Translations under genes and position numbers: made by a program
Notes under the pieces: generated by a model
What the model was told of the DNA's origin: nothing
The model's database searches: none
What the model saw: the letters and a program-made list of their open reading frames with translations, nothing else
Shown: positions 21,524 to 33,623 of the stretch, one piece after another
Layout: each line of letters begins with the position of its first letter
Position numbering within the stretch: position 1 is the stretch's first letter
DNA from: Glutinoglossum americanum
Taxonomy: Eukaryota; Ascomycota; Geoglossomycetes; Geoglossales; Geoglossaceae
Reading direction: 5' to 3'
Length of the DNA stretch: 64,000 bases
Assembly (NCBI GenBank): GCA_020080175.1
Contig: JAGHQL010000016.1
Location: forward strand, 1 to 64,000

Positions 21524-24500
21524 CTACAGCTGTTGAGTTTTCGCCCAAAAATCTAGGCTAGCTATCGTGTCTTCTCCGGCCTCATCCTCATAAGCGTACA
21601 AGATCTACATGATTAAGACAGGGTTAGTAGGGGAGCCCTTAAAGTGAAGGAAAATGTTTAATCGGAAGATATGTGGACATACCTCTCTTGTCGACGAGTG
21701 CAGCATCCTCACGTTCTTCGCCGTAAGGATATGAACCATCGCGCTAGTCTCAACGTTCCGAATTTCGATGAAGCTCGGTTCAAATGCGAGGATGTACGGG
21801 TATGACAATGCAAATGATTGCGGTTGTCCCTCCCAGGTAATCTTCCAGTCCGGGCGAGCGCGCCACCCATTACGGTTGACGAAGAAAGAGAAGTCTGTAT
21901 AGTTGAGCAAGAATTCGCCGTTGAGACGCTCAATGTGAATAGGCTTGATGTTTTCCTTCCGCTGCACGAAATCTAATGAAGTATCCGCTTGGTCCAAAAG
22001 CGATTGAGTCTCTAGCGTCTCAAGGCTCACGACTTCGAAACCTCTCGCACAGCCAACACAGAGTTTAGACTTCAAGAAGTGTATGGAAGAAGATTCCGTC
22101 GGAATGTAAAATTCCTAGGTACTAAGGTCAATTTCCTCTCTATTGCTATGCTTCATGATATAACTACTCACCTTGAACGGTTTCAAAGCATCTTGACCGC
22201 CCTGGAACATTTTGAATGCCTGCTTCTTTTTCCCCTGAGCCGAGTTTGAGGGCTCAAGAACCTTGATCGTAGATGAAAGGGTAGAGCTCCTCACACAACA
22301 AACTAGGTGTCGTCCCAGACACACACCAGCCTTGAAGAAATTTGTATGCCCCTGGATCTTCTTTGGACGCTTGATTAGAGACTGGTTGTCGCCACTGTCG
22401 AGTGCCTCGATAGGAAACGAGACCAGCGTCTTATTTGTAAGAACCAGTAGCATTGCATACTCCTCAAGAACATCAATTTGGGTGACATTTGTAACGTCAA
22501 GGACCCGTTTTGGTTTTATTGACGGCTCTTTTTGTCTTCGGTCTGATACGTAAATCCCTGCGTCGGTCCCGTAAACCAACTTTCGGCCACCATCTATGAG
22601 GGCTATTAGCTATACGTCAAGGGAGCGAACCCAACACAAGCGTCTCACCTATAGGCACCAGGCAGTTGACTCTGTTTCCAGTAGTAAAAAATCCTTCTGA
22701 AAGCACCGCCTTAGTATATATATTGCTACGTTCCCTGAGAGCGGCCTGTTGGCTCTCAATGTGCTCCATCCATTTCCTTCTCTGCACTTGAGTGGTCGCA
22801 TAAAGGGTGATTTCGTAACCACGCTTTCCGAGATGCCTGAAGGTAATCGGAAAGCCCTTGGTTGCTGGGTCTGCCTTTGGTGCAACCACTGTGGACTTCG
22901 CTCCAGGAATAAGACTTGAAGAGGGCCGTTTAGAGATCCCGGCTCGCGGGATCACCTCCTCCATCTGAGTGATAACAAGAAGCTCAAGTGGGATGGGCTG
23001 GAGGAAGATACATTAGCAACAATACTGCAGGGCTATCCGAGCGTCTCTCACCTTTCTATAGACCTTGAGCTCTTCCCGCTTGTTGATCACTTTTATTCTC
23101 ACAAGTAGCATTGCGTGGTCAAATAGGAAAGCTTGAATGTCGCTGTTGTCGGTTGGGCCTTTCTTTAAGGCTCCCTTGAAAAGCAATTGACGACTCTCCT
23201 CAGTAAGCTTGAGATCCACGTACTCTCCCTGTCTAAACTTCAACTGCTGGTTAAGCTGCATTAGGTTGAAGTGATTCTCTGACTTTCCAGATTCGATGTT
23301 CACCCGACTTAAGAAATCTCTGATCAGTGCGATGGCTTTCGGGATGTCTTGTTTGTCTGGGTTGTCATCCGCAGTATATTTCACAACATTTTCGAGTAGC
23401 AGGGGATACCTCGCCAACCTCGTGGTGGGTTTCGTCAGGTAGCCATTCAGTTCAAGCTTCCTCGACTCCTTCAGGCGTTCCGTTTCGTCAACAAACTTAG
23501 AAAAACCTGGGTTAGATGCTCTTTCTTTCTCAAACTCATATTTCCCATATAGCTGGTTGGAGCCGTATTTGATGAATGGGTCGAACCGAGGCACAAACTC
23601 CAAAAATATGTCTCCAACGTTCTTAACGACTGGGTTTAGCGCTTGCCTCCTATTCATATCTTGGGCCAGTTTGGAATTCACCAAGTGAACGTCTAGCAGA
23701 TTCGAGAAGACAGTCCTGATAAACTTCTCTCTTCTGTGCTCAGGAATTGGCGAGGTATTAGGGCTACGCAGTGGGTTCATCCAAAAATCTCGCAAGTATT
23801 CCAGGTCCTTAACAAAGTCCCTCTCGGTGTACATTATTTCGCAGATAACCTCCTGACGCTTCTTTTCTCGATCGTCAACACTGTCCGCGATTGCCTTCGA
23901 GACTGTGTTGATCCACAGCTTCTGTTCGTCGTTGTCGTCTCCATGCAAGCTTGAACGTGAGTCCTCACGCTTCAAGCCGGGTTGCGGCTTAAGATTTAGC
24001 CTTGCTTGCTGTTCTAGCCTCCGCGGGCAAGCTATGGAATAGCAAAGCCGATCCCTGGTGCAAGTTGGAGAGTAACATTCTGTCAGCAAAGTGAAAACGC
24101 CATTTACGTCAGACGAGTCCTCCATCAAGGTCTCCCGAAATTGATAGATCTCCTGGGGAGAGTCACGCAATCTATGGTCATACGTCACATCATGAAAAAA
24201 CTTTTGCGCATCGAGAGCTCGCCCAAGGAGTAAGGCCAGATTCCGATCGGTAGTCTTGATGATATATGATATCAGGTCCACCGCTTCTTGACCTGTAAAC
24301 GCGCTCTTGTAAGCCAGTTCGTTTTTGCTCCGTTCCCCAACGCCAATTCTCTCTCTAAATGTGTCGGCCACCCTAGATAGGAGAGCAGGGTAGACCAGAG
24401 GGGTGCGTCTTTGGGCAGTCACGACAGTATTTTGTGCCGTTGTATTGGGAGACTCTCGCACAGATGGCCGGCTATGTAGGGTTTCAGATCGCTCGGATGG

Positions 24501-25376
24501 AGCTACGATCGTCGAAGTCATCGACATGGTGTGCAAGCTGGCACTTGTCTGGCTCGGAGTCCTTGCCTTCGCGGCATGGCTCATGGATGAAGAACCATAG
24601 GCACCACTAGGCGTTGGTTGCTCAATTGAGGGCATCCCCGGGCCCGACTCCCTCCTTCGATTTGGGATTACACGGCCACTCATCGTCTGGTTGTGGTCTC
24701 GATCATGGGAGTACGATGTCAATGACATTGTCCTCTCGTCATGTCGTTCTGGCACAATCCGGCCTTGTGCAGTTGTTCTTGCAGATGACGAATAGGAAGT
24801 TTGCCGGAAGGAGTTTGGAGGCGCTTGCTGATAGCCGTTACCTGGGGGAGGGTGGTAAACTGGGGGCCTAGGCAAAGTTGCCATAGACCGTGATCGATAT
24901 TGATCCGAGTTCATAGCGGCGCCCGAAGGTGGATAGAATCGGGGCGGCGGTTGGTTAAATTGTTGCGGCGGCTGTTGCCGAGGGTCTACGCGTTGAGGCT
25001 GTGGATATGGCCGTCTATCCGGATGTAGAGGCTGAGGAAGGTGTTGAGGCTGTGGCTGAGATTGCGCTTGACCGCTCGAAGGCCGTTGACCTTGACCCGG
25101 ATAGAAACCATTTGGCGGCATCTGCTGGTTATAACTGCCGTGCATCTGTCGAGGTGGGGGGGGACGTGGATAACCACCGTCTGAGAACTGTGAGGACATC
25201 GTCTGCGAGCGTTCTGGAGGCGCCGGTGGAGGTGGAGATGTCATTGTTTGGGACCGGCCGGGGGGGAGCGCGGCACCGAATATGGACGAGTACGCTGCTT
25301 CTCTCTGGACGTGGGATGCATGGCCATAATTGTTTGGCCGATAGTTACGGCCCTGCTGTGCGCCGTACTCTGCCAT
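21524..25376 (-). CDS. ROM2: Rho1 guanine nucleotide exchange factor, Rom1/Rom2 type
   Basis: Rom2-type GEFs activate Rho1 at the plasma membrane and drive the cell-wall integrity pathway and glucan synthesis. Five exons close in phase (23052-25376, 22649-22997, 22172-22593, 21683-22114, 21524-21604), giving about 1,202 residues. The first 330 residues are disordered and rich in Pro, Gln and Ser. A DEP domain spans about 335-415 (AYKSAFTGQEAVDLISYII). A DH (RhoGEF) domain spans about 500-690 (VICEIMYTERDFVKDLEYL, then GYLTKPTTRLARYPLLLENV). A split PH domain follows at about 710-880 (FKGALKKGPTDNSDIQAFLF). A CNH domain (about 890-1190) starts near VYGTDAGIYVSDRR and ends at ILYAYEDEAGEDTIASLDF. 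DEP-DH-PH-CNH in this order matches the fungal Rom1/2 family; which of the two yeast paralogues is not meaningful here. Divergent from VMA11. Confidence 0.92.
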
Positions 25377-26050
25377 GGTAACGATCTACCTAAGTCGTGG
25401 CTCTGCCTCTTAGTTATACCAGGCTCATTAGAGCTGTCGATATCAGGCAACGTCAAATTAAGGTTCCGTCCTAAAGGGGTCTCGGCGCCGGAAACTGATT
25501 AGAAAGTGAAATTGTCAGGATACTACACGTATTGGTGGTAATACAAGGGCCCTGTCTTACCCGATCAACCGGTGGATAACTGTGGGAATTCTGCCCAACA
25601 GAGATCCCTCGTGAACCGATTCAGAACTTTCCTCGAGCAACCGGTGCTACACTTTCGCGAAGTCAGAATGGTTACCCGCAGACTAAGCTACAGAAGTACA
25701 GGAGTGGGCGGATCAAAGAAGAGCAATGGTATTCCGAAAGAGAGTTGATATCTTGAAAGCGCGGCTTGGAAAGCGAAGGCCTAGACACTGGCTCGTGACT
25801 CAAAAGTGTAGATGTTTAGCAACCACTCATCTATACTTTATATTGTCTAAGAACTCCATCTACGAGAGCTAATTCTTACAAAGGAAAATAAAAAAAATAG
25901 TTGTTAATTCACTAATCTAGCCTGTCACATGATCGTAGTTATGCTGAAGCGATTCGTATGTGCTGCCAGCCATCATCAAACTTAGAAGCCACACGTTCAC
26001 ACCTCCAACGCCTATCTAATCACAGAGAGCTGAATCTTAAAGCTCTCATC
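25377..26050. promoter_or_regulatory. Divergent promoter region ROM2/VMA11
   Basis: This 674-bp interval lies between two divergent start codons. A stretch of A-rich sequence (AAAATAAAAAAAATAG) near 25885-25900 is the only low-complexity feature. No coding frame is supported. Confidence 0.45.
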
Positions 26051-26970
26051 ATGGCTGAAAGTGAGCTGTCGCCAAAGTTCGCGCCTTTCTTTGGAATGGT
26101 AGGTCTACAACCTGTATTTGCGCTAACTTGGGGTACCACTGACCATGGCGTTCCCTCTAGGGGGGTATTGCTTCCGCTGTAAGTGCAGTTCCACTGACCT
26201 TAGGCTATTAAATATATTGACGAAGCTCACAGATGATATTCGGGTGTACGTAGCCCCATCTTCCTTATCCCCATCATCCTAAGGCTGCACTAACCACTGC
26301 TCTTAGCTATCGGCGCTGCCTATGGAACTGCGAAATCCGGAATTGGTATAGCTGGTGTCGGTACCTTTAGACCAGACCTGATCATGAAAGTAAAGCTCAT
26401 TGCTCTATATGGTGTCATCGACGATAGCTAACCAAAGTACTTGCACATACAGTCCTTGATACCGGTAGTTATGTCCGGGATTCTCGCCGTATACTCTCTT
26501 GTTATAGCTGTTCTTATTGCTGGAGACATGGGACCACCGCCACAAACGAAATACAGCTTATTCAAGTATGCAATAGCATTACCGCTACCGCTATCATCCC
26601 CCGTCAATGCCATGAATTATGTCCAGTGCTAAAACATTTGCTGTCACAGTGGTTTCATGCATTTGGCCTGTGGGCTCTCAGTAGGGCTCACAGGGCTTGC
26701 AGCCGGCTATGCTATCGGTATTGTGGGGGACATGGTATGTGTCCCGCATATGGTCATGGATGCAGTGTCGCATGCTAATTGGTGCTCAGGGCGTTCGTTC
26801 GTATATGTTACAATCACGGATCTTCGTTGGGATGGTCCTGATTTTGATTTTCGCAGAGGTTTTAGGACTCTATGGGTACTTTGCTCACTACCTTACCATA
26901 AATACCAGCCCGCTAACTCTGCCATAGTCTTATCGTCGCACTGATCTTAAATACAAAGAGCCGAGGGTGA
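26051..26970 (+). CDS. VMA11: V-ATPase membrane subunit c' (proteolipid)
   Basis: Subunit c' is a fungus-specific proteolipid of the V-ATPase Vo ring that carries protons into vacuoles. Eight exons close exactly in phase: 26051-26098, 26161-26178, 26233-26245, 26307-26389, 26453-26565, 26650-26734, 26790-26875, 26928-26970, giving 162 residues, the usual length. Exons 2 and 3 are only 18 and 13 nt. The joined protein starts [18 protein letters not shown] and has four membrane helices, including [40 protein letters not shown] and [18 protein letters not shown]. The glutamate in FAEVLG is the proton carrier of helix 4. The N-terminus ([10 protein letters not shown]), [12 protein letters not shown] and the [17 protein letters not shown] loop match c' rather than subunit c (VMA3). 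Assignment is firm. Confidence 0.95.
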
Positions 26971-27645
26971 AAGAGCTCCCTTAGGTTGACTTTAACAGAA
27001 TCATTCATGGCATCGGGTTTCCTCGTGTTGGCGGGTGAGGGCTGTACAATGACACCATGTGCATATTTCCTAGGATAATGGCTTGACTACACACTACATT
27101 TCTCACACCATCTATATGCCGGCTCTCCGTGTTATGGATTCTGGCGCTTGCATATATTGGAGTCAGGCTAGTGTACGATTCTTGACGTCATATCCAATAA
27201 CAATTGAAGGCTCTCCGCTTTTGCCACGGATTACATTGAAACCAATCTTTCATGTACTATTCCTATTACAGCCGGCCGTGGCGAGAACAAAAGCCCGGTA
27301 AAACTGCCGGACGTTTTAGGTTTAGGCTATGTTCTAAACAAGAATCTAACGGGGGGCACTGAAAGTGGTCATAGGCTCACCCTACGGGGCAGGTTTTCGA
27401 ACATCAGCAAAAGCTATAAATCAAACTAACCACTTGCTTTGCTACGAATTATTTACCCCAAAAGTGGAACACAATTGGTCTGTGCCTTTCCACCCCAGCA
27501 CGGACGTGGCGGATTATCGCTAAATCTATTACCCCCTCCATCTAGCTCACTGACGCTGACCCACGCAGTATTGGTACTTTTCACATATCGCTGCAGCGGT
27601 CGCTCTCTGTGCTGAAAATGCATCGAACTGGCAAGTGAACGGGAG
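26971..27645. other. Intergenic region VMA11 to kinase
   Basis: This 675-bp stretch contains the 3' UTR of VMA11 and the promoter of the kinase gene, on the same strand. Short frames here have no family resemblance. No promoter motif stands out. Confidence 0.45.
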
Positions 27646-29192
27646 ATGGCTCCACCGACTTTACAGTACCCCTCCAGAGACTCACCAAACGGCGGCGAGA
27701 AAATAATGCCATTACCAGCTACCAATGGCGGGGAGTTTGGACTCGATACGCGGCCCAATTCCAACGCCAGTCTACTCTCCCAGCCGCCAGCCATGAAGAC
27801 TGCCAGTTACGAAAGTCTCAACGGGCCCCATAGGCGGCTCGGGCGGTCTGACTTCGAGTTTCTACGAACTTTGGGAACTGGTACTAGCATCACGGCCTTT
27901 CAATTGGCTATATTTTAAGAACAAGACAACTAATTTGGCTCATCCTCAAGGAACCTTTGCTCGTGTCTGGCTTGTTCGGCCATCAAATTTAAATGGTAGC
28001 GGATTGCCCAGCGACGAAAGCGAGGGAAAGCGATTTAGGGGAGAATTCTTTGCCCTAAAGGTACTAAAGAAGGCAGATGGTGAGCAGCAATTGAGGGCAC
28101 CCAAAACACCCATAGTGACCAAAGTGTCGGGTTTCCAGTCATCCGCCTGAAACAGATGGAACACGTAAGGAACGAGAAGGGGATTTTAGCTTCTCTCGCT
28201 GGGCATCCATTTATCACGAACTTCATCACAAGTTTCGCTGATCGGGATTCTCTCTACCTGCTCGTAATAGCCACCCTGGCGCGACATAACTCTAAGAGCA
28301 ACAAGATGATAGCTCGATTTCTGTCCTGGCGGGGAAATATTCGGTTACCTTCGAAGGGCAAAAAGGTTTACTACGGAGATAACTCGATTCTATGCAGCTG
28401 AAATCATACTAATCTTAGAACTTCTACACGAGAAGGAAGGGATTGCTTATAGAGACCTAAAGCCCGAAAATATTATGCTCGATGGCCGAGGGCATGTCAA
28501 GCTAGTGGACTTTGGATTCGCGAAGAGGGTTGGAAGGAGTAAGCTTCACTTCCCACGAACCCCGGTCTTCCAGTACAAAATATTTATATCCGTAGTGGAA
28601 ACATACACCCTCTGTGGGACCCCAGAGTACCTATCGCCGGAAGCCATCCAAAGCAATGGTGATACACCCTACCCAGCGTCAACTCCACTATATTTACTCA
28701 AGACTCATACAGGTCACGGTACCGCTGTCGACTGGTGGGCCCTAGGCATACTAATCTTCGAATTTCTTGTCGGGTACCCTCCCTTTTACGATGCAAGCGT
28801 TTTCGTGATATACAGGAAGTACTCGCCCCAACCTGGGCCTGGCGTCCTATCACTCCCGCTGATAGGCTGGCAGGATCATCGAGGGAACACTTCCCTTCCC
28901 TCCATGGATGTTCCAAGAATCACGAAGCCTAATATCCGGGCTCTGCACGGCTGACAGATCTTCAAGGCTCGGTAACATGGCTGGTGGAGCTGCTCAGATT
29001 AAAGCACACCCTTTCTTTAACGGTGTTGACTGGGATGCCCTGAGTCGCCGTACGGAACCTGGGCCCATTGTACCAATGCTAAGTCACCCCGGCGATACCA
29101 AGTACTTCGATAAATATGAGGATCCGGAGGACGGTGTAAAATATACAGATGAAGATTATGATCGCTATGAGGACGAATTTAGGGATTTCTAA
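27646..29192 (+). CDS. PKA-like AGC protein kinase catalytic subunit
   Basis: Seven exons close in phase (27646-27880, 27951-28079, 28139-28263, 28313-28538, 28596-28658, 28713-28818, 28874-29192), giving 400 residues. After 70 variable residues the kinase domain runs from about 73 to 340. The glycine loop is LGTGTFARVWLV (split by intron 1), the ATP lysine is in FFALKVLKK, the catalytic loop is YRDLKPEN, the metal site is DFGFAKRVG and the activation segment is YTLCGTPEYLSPEA. An AGC tail follows, with HPFFNGVDWDAL, and the chain ends EFRDF, the FxxF hydrophobic motif typical of PKA. All catalytic residues are present. It fits the second, divergent catalytic subunit found in many filamentous ascomycetes (PkaC2 type) better than the main one: the segment after GYPPFYD reads ASVFVIYRKIIEGTL. 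It would phosphorylate targets in cAMP signalling; partner subunits are not in this window. Confidence 0.85.
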
Positions 29193-30698
29193 CGGGGGTC
29201 GATTACTTCCCGGTGTGCACCAGATGCACGGAGGTATCAGCCGGAAGACTTGAAGTCATTCGTATTTCCTATCTGTCAATCGGTATTTACTAGGGACCCT
29301 CCCGAGCTCTTTGCTGGGATGAACGAAATGTTGGTTGTGTTAAGTTAGTGCAAAGACTTTCGGCCAATGTATCCGATTCCATTTTGTGGGCTGGATTTTT
29401 AGGCATTTTCTTAATTCTTTCCCACCCTCGATATTATCGCCCCTACCACTTGTATCAACGTATGTACATACCATCGTCCCAGCTCTGATTTCTGCCACCT
29501 GGCTTACCATAGAAAATAAGTGGCACCCGTTTAGAAATACTGCAGTTACTTTACCCCAACCTTGGAAAGATACCTGCGGAAATCTCGACCAAATAATGCA
29601 AGAGATACTTTGCCAACGCTAACCCGTCGCAAGCACCAAGGTAATCAACTGGTCCACCGCCTAGACATATGCGGGAATGCATGGCCCCTCCCGCACCGAC
29701 CGCCCCGCATTGACCACCCGCATCGGGTAGGGCTCGTGGCTGGCTAACGGCTGGCTAACGGCTCACCCCCAAGACATACCAGAACGAGCGGATTCCCTTA
29801 TTCACCCCCCGGGACGTTGAAAAGCTCACACATGGCCAAGTGGTTGTAGATGAGAGTGTTTCCACAGAGACCGAGACCGAATAGAAAAATGGGAGATGTG
29901 TTTGGATTCGCAAGTTCTTACTGGGGCGCCGTTGTCCCGCAAGGCTAGAAAAACACGGTTAGCGTGTGGGTGGGGGGAAGAATTGTTGGGATGACTCTAC
30001 CACTAACGTCCTATGCTGCTATGCTGCGTGCTACATGTACCTGTACTTATGCTCTAGGCTCATGGTCAAAGCTTAGAACACCCTACCGAAAATTTGGTTG
30101 GAGTCGCTACCAACGTTTTCGAACCCCAGAACCCTGGCTATAGACCGGACGAATCGATAAGCTCAACGATAAGCGGAATGATCTCACCCAGGATATCCCA
30201 AATACGTCCCCCGCCAGCATCTACGTCCATACAAATCGTATACGCCCAATTGTTCCGCTTCTTCCACTTCCTCCACTCCTTTCACCGCTTCGGTCCAGCG
30301 CGACTGACTTCCGATGGATGATGGATAGTTTCTCGGAACGAACGGCAGCGAGCTGGGGGTTTAACTTGCGGTGGTTAGTTTGCCTCCGATACCACTCGTG
30401 CGCTATGTCCGGGCGAACTAGCCAAGGCGTGCCGATGTGCCGGTGGTGGGAGAGTGGAGACCGTGTGGAGACCAAGATCTAGAACTCTCTTCTCCCTACA
30501 AACCCACTCGTATCCTATACTTACGTCTGCATTAACTGCATCGGTCATTCATCATAGACATTATGTTCCATAACCCTCGCCGTGATAGCCGTGGGGCGCA
30601 TATGAACAATCCAATCCATAATCCATTACATACAGCATTCCGTATGCCTCTCTGCTGCATCTCGCAGGCACGCGACCCCTCTAAATTTTCCTGCAAAG
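29193..30698. other. Gene-free interval kinase to MFS transporter
   Basis: This 1.5-kb region has no convincing coding frame. An 11-bp tandem duplication (GGCTGGCTAAC twice) lies near 29738-29760, flanked by several GGCT words. The right part probably holds the MFS promoter. No TATA box is obvious. Confidence 0.45.
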
Positions 30699-32536
30699 AT
30701 GAACGATAACGGGAATCCTTCCGCCTCAGACGAGTCACAGCGGGAGCTGCATAGTATTTATTCTCACCCCGGCGGCCAGTCTGTCTGCAGCGGCCAACAT
30801 AACGAAATGCAGGAAGGTACACTGAAGAAACCGGCGCCAACAGAGTCTCTGCCATCGAAGGGGGATGTCGACACGGAAATGGACAAGAAGTCGAGAGCTA
30901 GTGGTGACTCTCAAGAGAGTCGAGACATCGAAAAGGGCCCTACAGTAGAAAGAAGTCGCACTCCCAGTACAGTTCAGGATCCCAATATCGTCAGTTTATC
31001 GCCAGGCCTCCCCCCTCGTTCGTACTACTAACCGGTGAACGACTCACAGGTGACATGGAGCGGTCCCGATGATCCCGAGAACCCAAAGAATTGGAGCAAT
31101 AAGAAGAAATGGGGTATCACTCTAGTGGTCTCAGCGTTCACTCTCATATCCCCCGTGTCCTCGACCATGGTTGCTCCGGCCTTAAATGCCATCGCGAAGG
31201 AATTCCACATCACCAATACGATCGAGTCACAGCTGACATTATCCATCTTCGTTTTGGCGTATGCCGTCGGTCCTCTTGCCATGGGCCCGCTGTCAGAAGT
31301 GTATGGAAGAGTACCGGTGCTGCAGCTTTCCAACTTGTTCTACTTCGTCTTCAACACCGCATGCGGCGCCAGCCAGTCCAAGGGGCAAATGATCGCCTTT
31401 CGGTTCTTAAGCGGAATCGGTGGGAGTGCCCCCATGGCTTTAGGTGGTGGTGTCCTGAGCGACTGCTGGAGAGCTGAGGAACGCGGAAAGTCCATGAGCA
31501 TATACAGTCTCGCGCCTCTCCTGGGTCCCGCAATCGGACCAATCGCAGGGGGATTCATCACCATGAAAACTACTTGGCGTTGGGTGTTCTACGCCACATC
31601 TATTGCCTGTGCCTTGGTCCAGGGTATCGGAATGTTATATCTCCGGGAAACCTACCCGCCGAAGATCCTCCTGAGGAAGGCGCAGCAATTGCGGAAAGAG
31701 ACGGGGAAGATGGACTTCCGCACGGAGTACGAGCAACCTGACAAGACCCTCATAAAGATCCTTCGGGCTAGCTTGATCCGGCCATTTAAGCTCCTTGGTA
31801 CCCAGCCCATCATCCAGGCCCTTGCGGTGTACATGGCCTATCTATATGGACTCATATACCTCGTCCTCTCGACCTTCCCTACCCTGTGGGAAGGCACTTA
31901 CGGCGAATCCGTGGGTGTCGGTGGACTAAACTATCTTTCCCTTGGCGTTGGGCTCTTTTTTGGAGCGCAGATCTGCGCTCCCTTGCAAGATAGGGTGAAT
32001 TTTTTTCACTCGCCGTCTCCCATGCTCACCACCAATATCTATTATTTATCCCTCGATCACTAACAGAACAACGATGTCAGGTCTACCGCTACCTCAAAAA
32101 AACCCGCTCCCCTTCCGGCTCAGGAAGCCCTGAATTCCGTGTGCCCCTGATGATCCCAGGGAGCGTCATGGTCCCCATCGGCCTCTTCTGGTACGGCTGG
32201 TCCGCACACGCAAAACTCCACTGGATCATGCCCAACATCGGCGCAGTCATCTTCACCTGTGGATCCATCGTCTGCTTCCAGTGCATCCAGACCTACCTCG
32301 TCGACTCCTACACGCGGTACGCCGCCTCGGCCATCGGCGCAGCCACTGTGCTGAGGTCCCTGGCCGGATTCGCGTTCCCGTTGTTCGCGCCTAGGATGTA
32401 TGAAGCGCTGGGGTACGGGTGGGGGAATTCGTTGCTGGGGTTCGCGGCGGTCTTGTTGGGATGGCCGGCGCCGATACTGTTGTGGAAATACGGTGCGAAA
32501 TTGAGGGCGAAGTCGCCTTTTGCGGCCGGCGGCTAG
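30699..32536 (+). CDS. MFS drug:H+ antiporter-like transporter (DHA1)
   Basis: Three exons (30699-30989, 31050-31994, 32081-32536) close in phase to give 563 residues. Intron 1 contains the textbook branch site CTACTAAC. Residues 1-110 are polar, charged and cytosolic. The family signature follows: WSGPDDPENPKNWSNKKKW just before helix 1, motif A (GPLSEVYGRVPVL) between helices 2 and 3, RFLSGIGGSAPMALGGG in helix 4, and motif C-like sequence LAPLLGPAIGPIAGGFI in helix 5. About twelve hydrophobic helices can be counted, with a charged central loop (LRKAQQLRKETGKMDFRTEY). This is a plasma-membrane proton-coupled exporter of the DHA1 group, members of which export polyamines, azoles or toxins; the substrate cannot be read from sequence. 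It faces the multicopper oxidase gene tail to tail and no biosynthetic cluster surrounds it. Confidence 0.9.
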
Positions 32537-33623
32537 AGGGAAGAGGCTGCTAACCTTCGAGACTTTTTCTGGTAAAGAAACCAAAATCCCCTCCAACGTA
32601 ATATCTTACCCTATAGAGACTTTTAGAACCGGGTCCTATTTTTTATCTTTTATTTCCGCAAGGTTCGCATCCCCCCCTCCCTTTTTTATTTAAAAAATAA
32701 CATGTTGGATACCGAGAAACGCGAAAACGCTAATAGAGCAACGAGCATCCCTCTCCCTTTATCCCCCATTTCTTATATACTTCTTTCCTTTTCTTCCTTT
32801 AGGGACTAGTACATCAGGGTTAGGCTATATATAATGAAGATTGCGGCTACCCATCACCCACCCCCTCCAAATTCACTCTAGTGGCGACCTCGGCCGGGTT
32901 CGAAATAGAAAAATGGAGTTGGTTTAACTTGTACTCTTTTTACTCAATAGCCGAATAGCTCCCCCATAATAGTAATAGTTATTATTATAATTATAGTTAA
33001 AATGCACCTCACGTGAAAGGTGAAAAGGAAGGAAGAGTCGTGTGTAACAACTCTGATGCGATTTTCTTCTCCCCCTTAAAAGACAAATTAGAATCGATGG
33101 GAGAACGAACCCAACAAAAAAAAAACCGCCTCCGCGTTTGTCACAACGTAGATTTGAACACCTATCTATAACTAGGGGGAAGGTTGTTATTTCTCCCTCT
33201 CTCTCTCTCGCGTGTTGATGGAGTAGTTTCGCACCTATGTATATTTTGCGCAAACGTATGCTCGGGAGAGAGGAGACTCGTATGCATGTAGTGTATGAAA
33301 TATAACCGAATTAAAAAAAAAACGTTTTTTTTTTCGACTCCCCCCTCTATCTGGCTCCTTCCCGCCACCCCCCCGGAAAGATCAGTTGAAAAAGAAAAAA
33401 ACACCGAAGCCTGCCGCTCAAACCGCAAACATACGTAGCCCGCCTTCCGCGCCCCTCCGCGTCCCCCAGAACCCCAGCGAAAATACTACAAAAGGACCTA
33501 ATAGAAAATTAAACTTCAAGGATATCGTTTCCTAGACTTCCCATTACTAGTGGACACAAGCGCCCTATCCTCACGTTTCCTTCATTAGCATACCACTCCA
33601 CAAAAAAGCTAGCGACTAGACAC
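32537..33623. other. Convergent intergenic region MFS/multicopper oxidase
   Basis: This 1.1-kb gap holds AT-rich and pyrimidine-rich sequence, an AATAGT/ATTATT repeat near 32967-32995, a CT repeat near 33194-33210 and poly-T/poly-A runs near 33310-33335. A weak possible extra exon of the multicopper oxidase near 33490-33420 was considered and not accepted. Confidence 0.45.

Noticed and set aside
33420-33490. Possible fifth exon of the multicopper oxidase (SFCSIFAGVLG)
   Set aside because: A short stretch resembles the start of the Fet3 anchor, but the following residues are not hydrophobic and the frame lacks a membrane helix.
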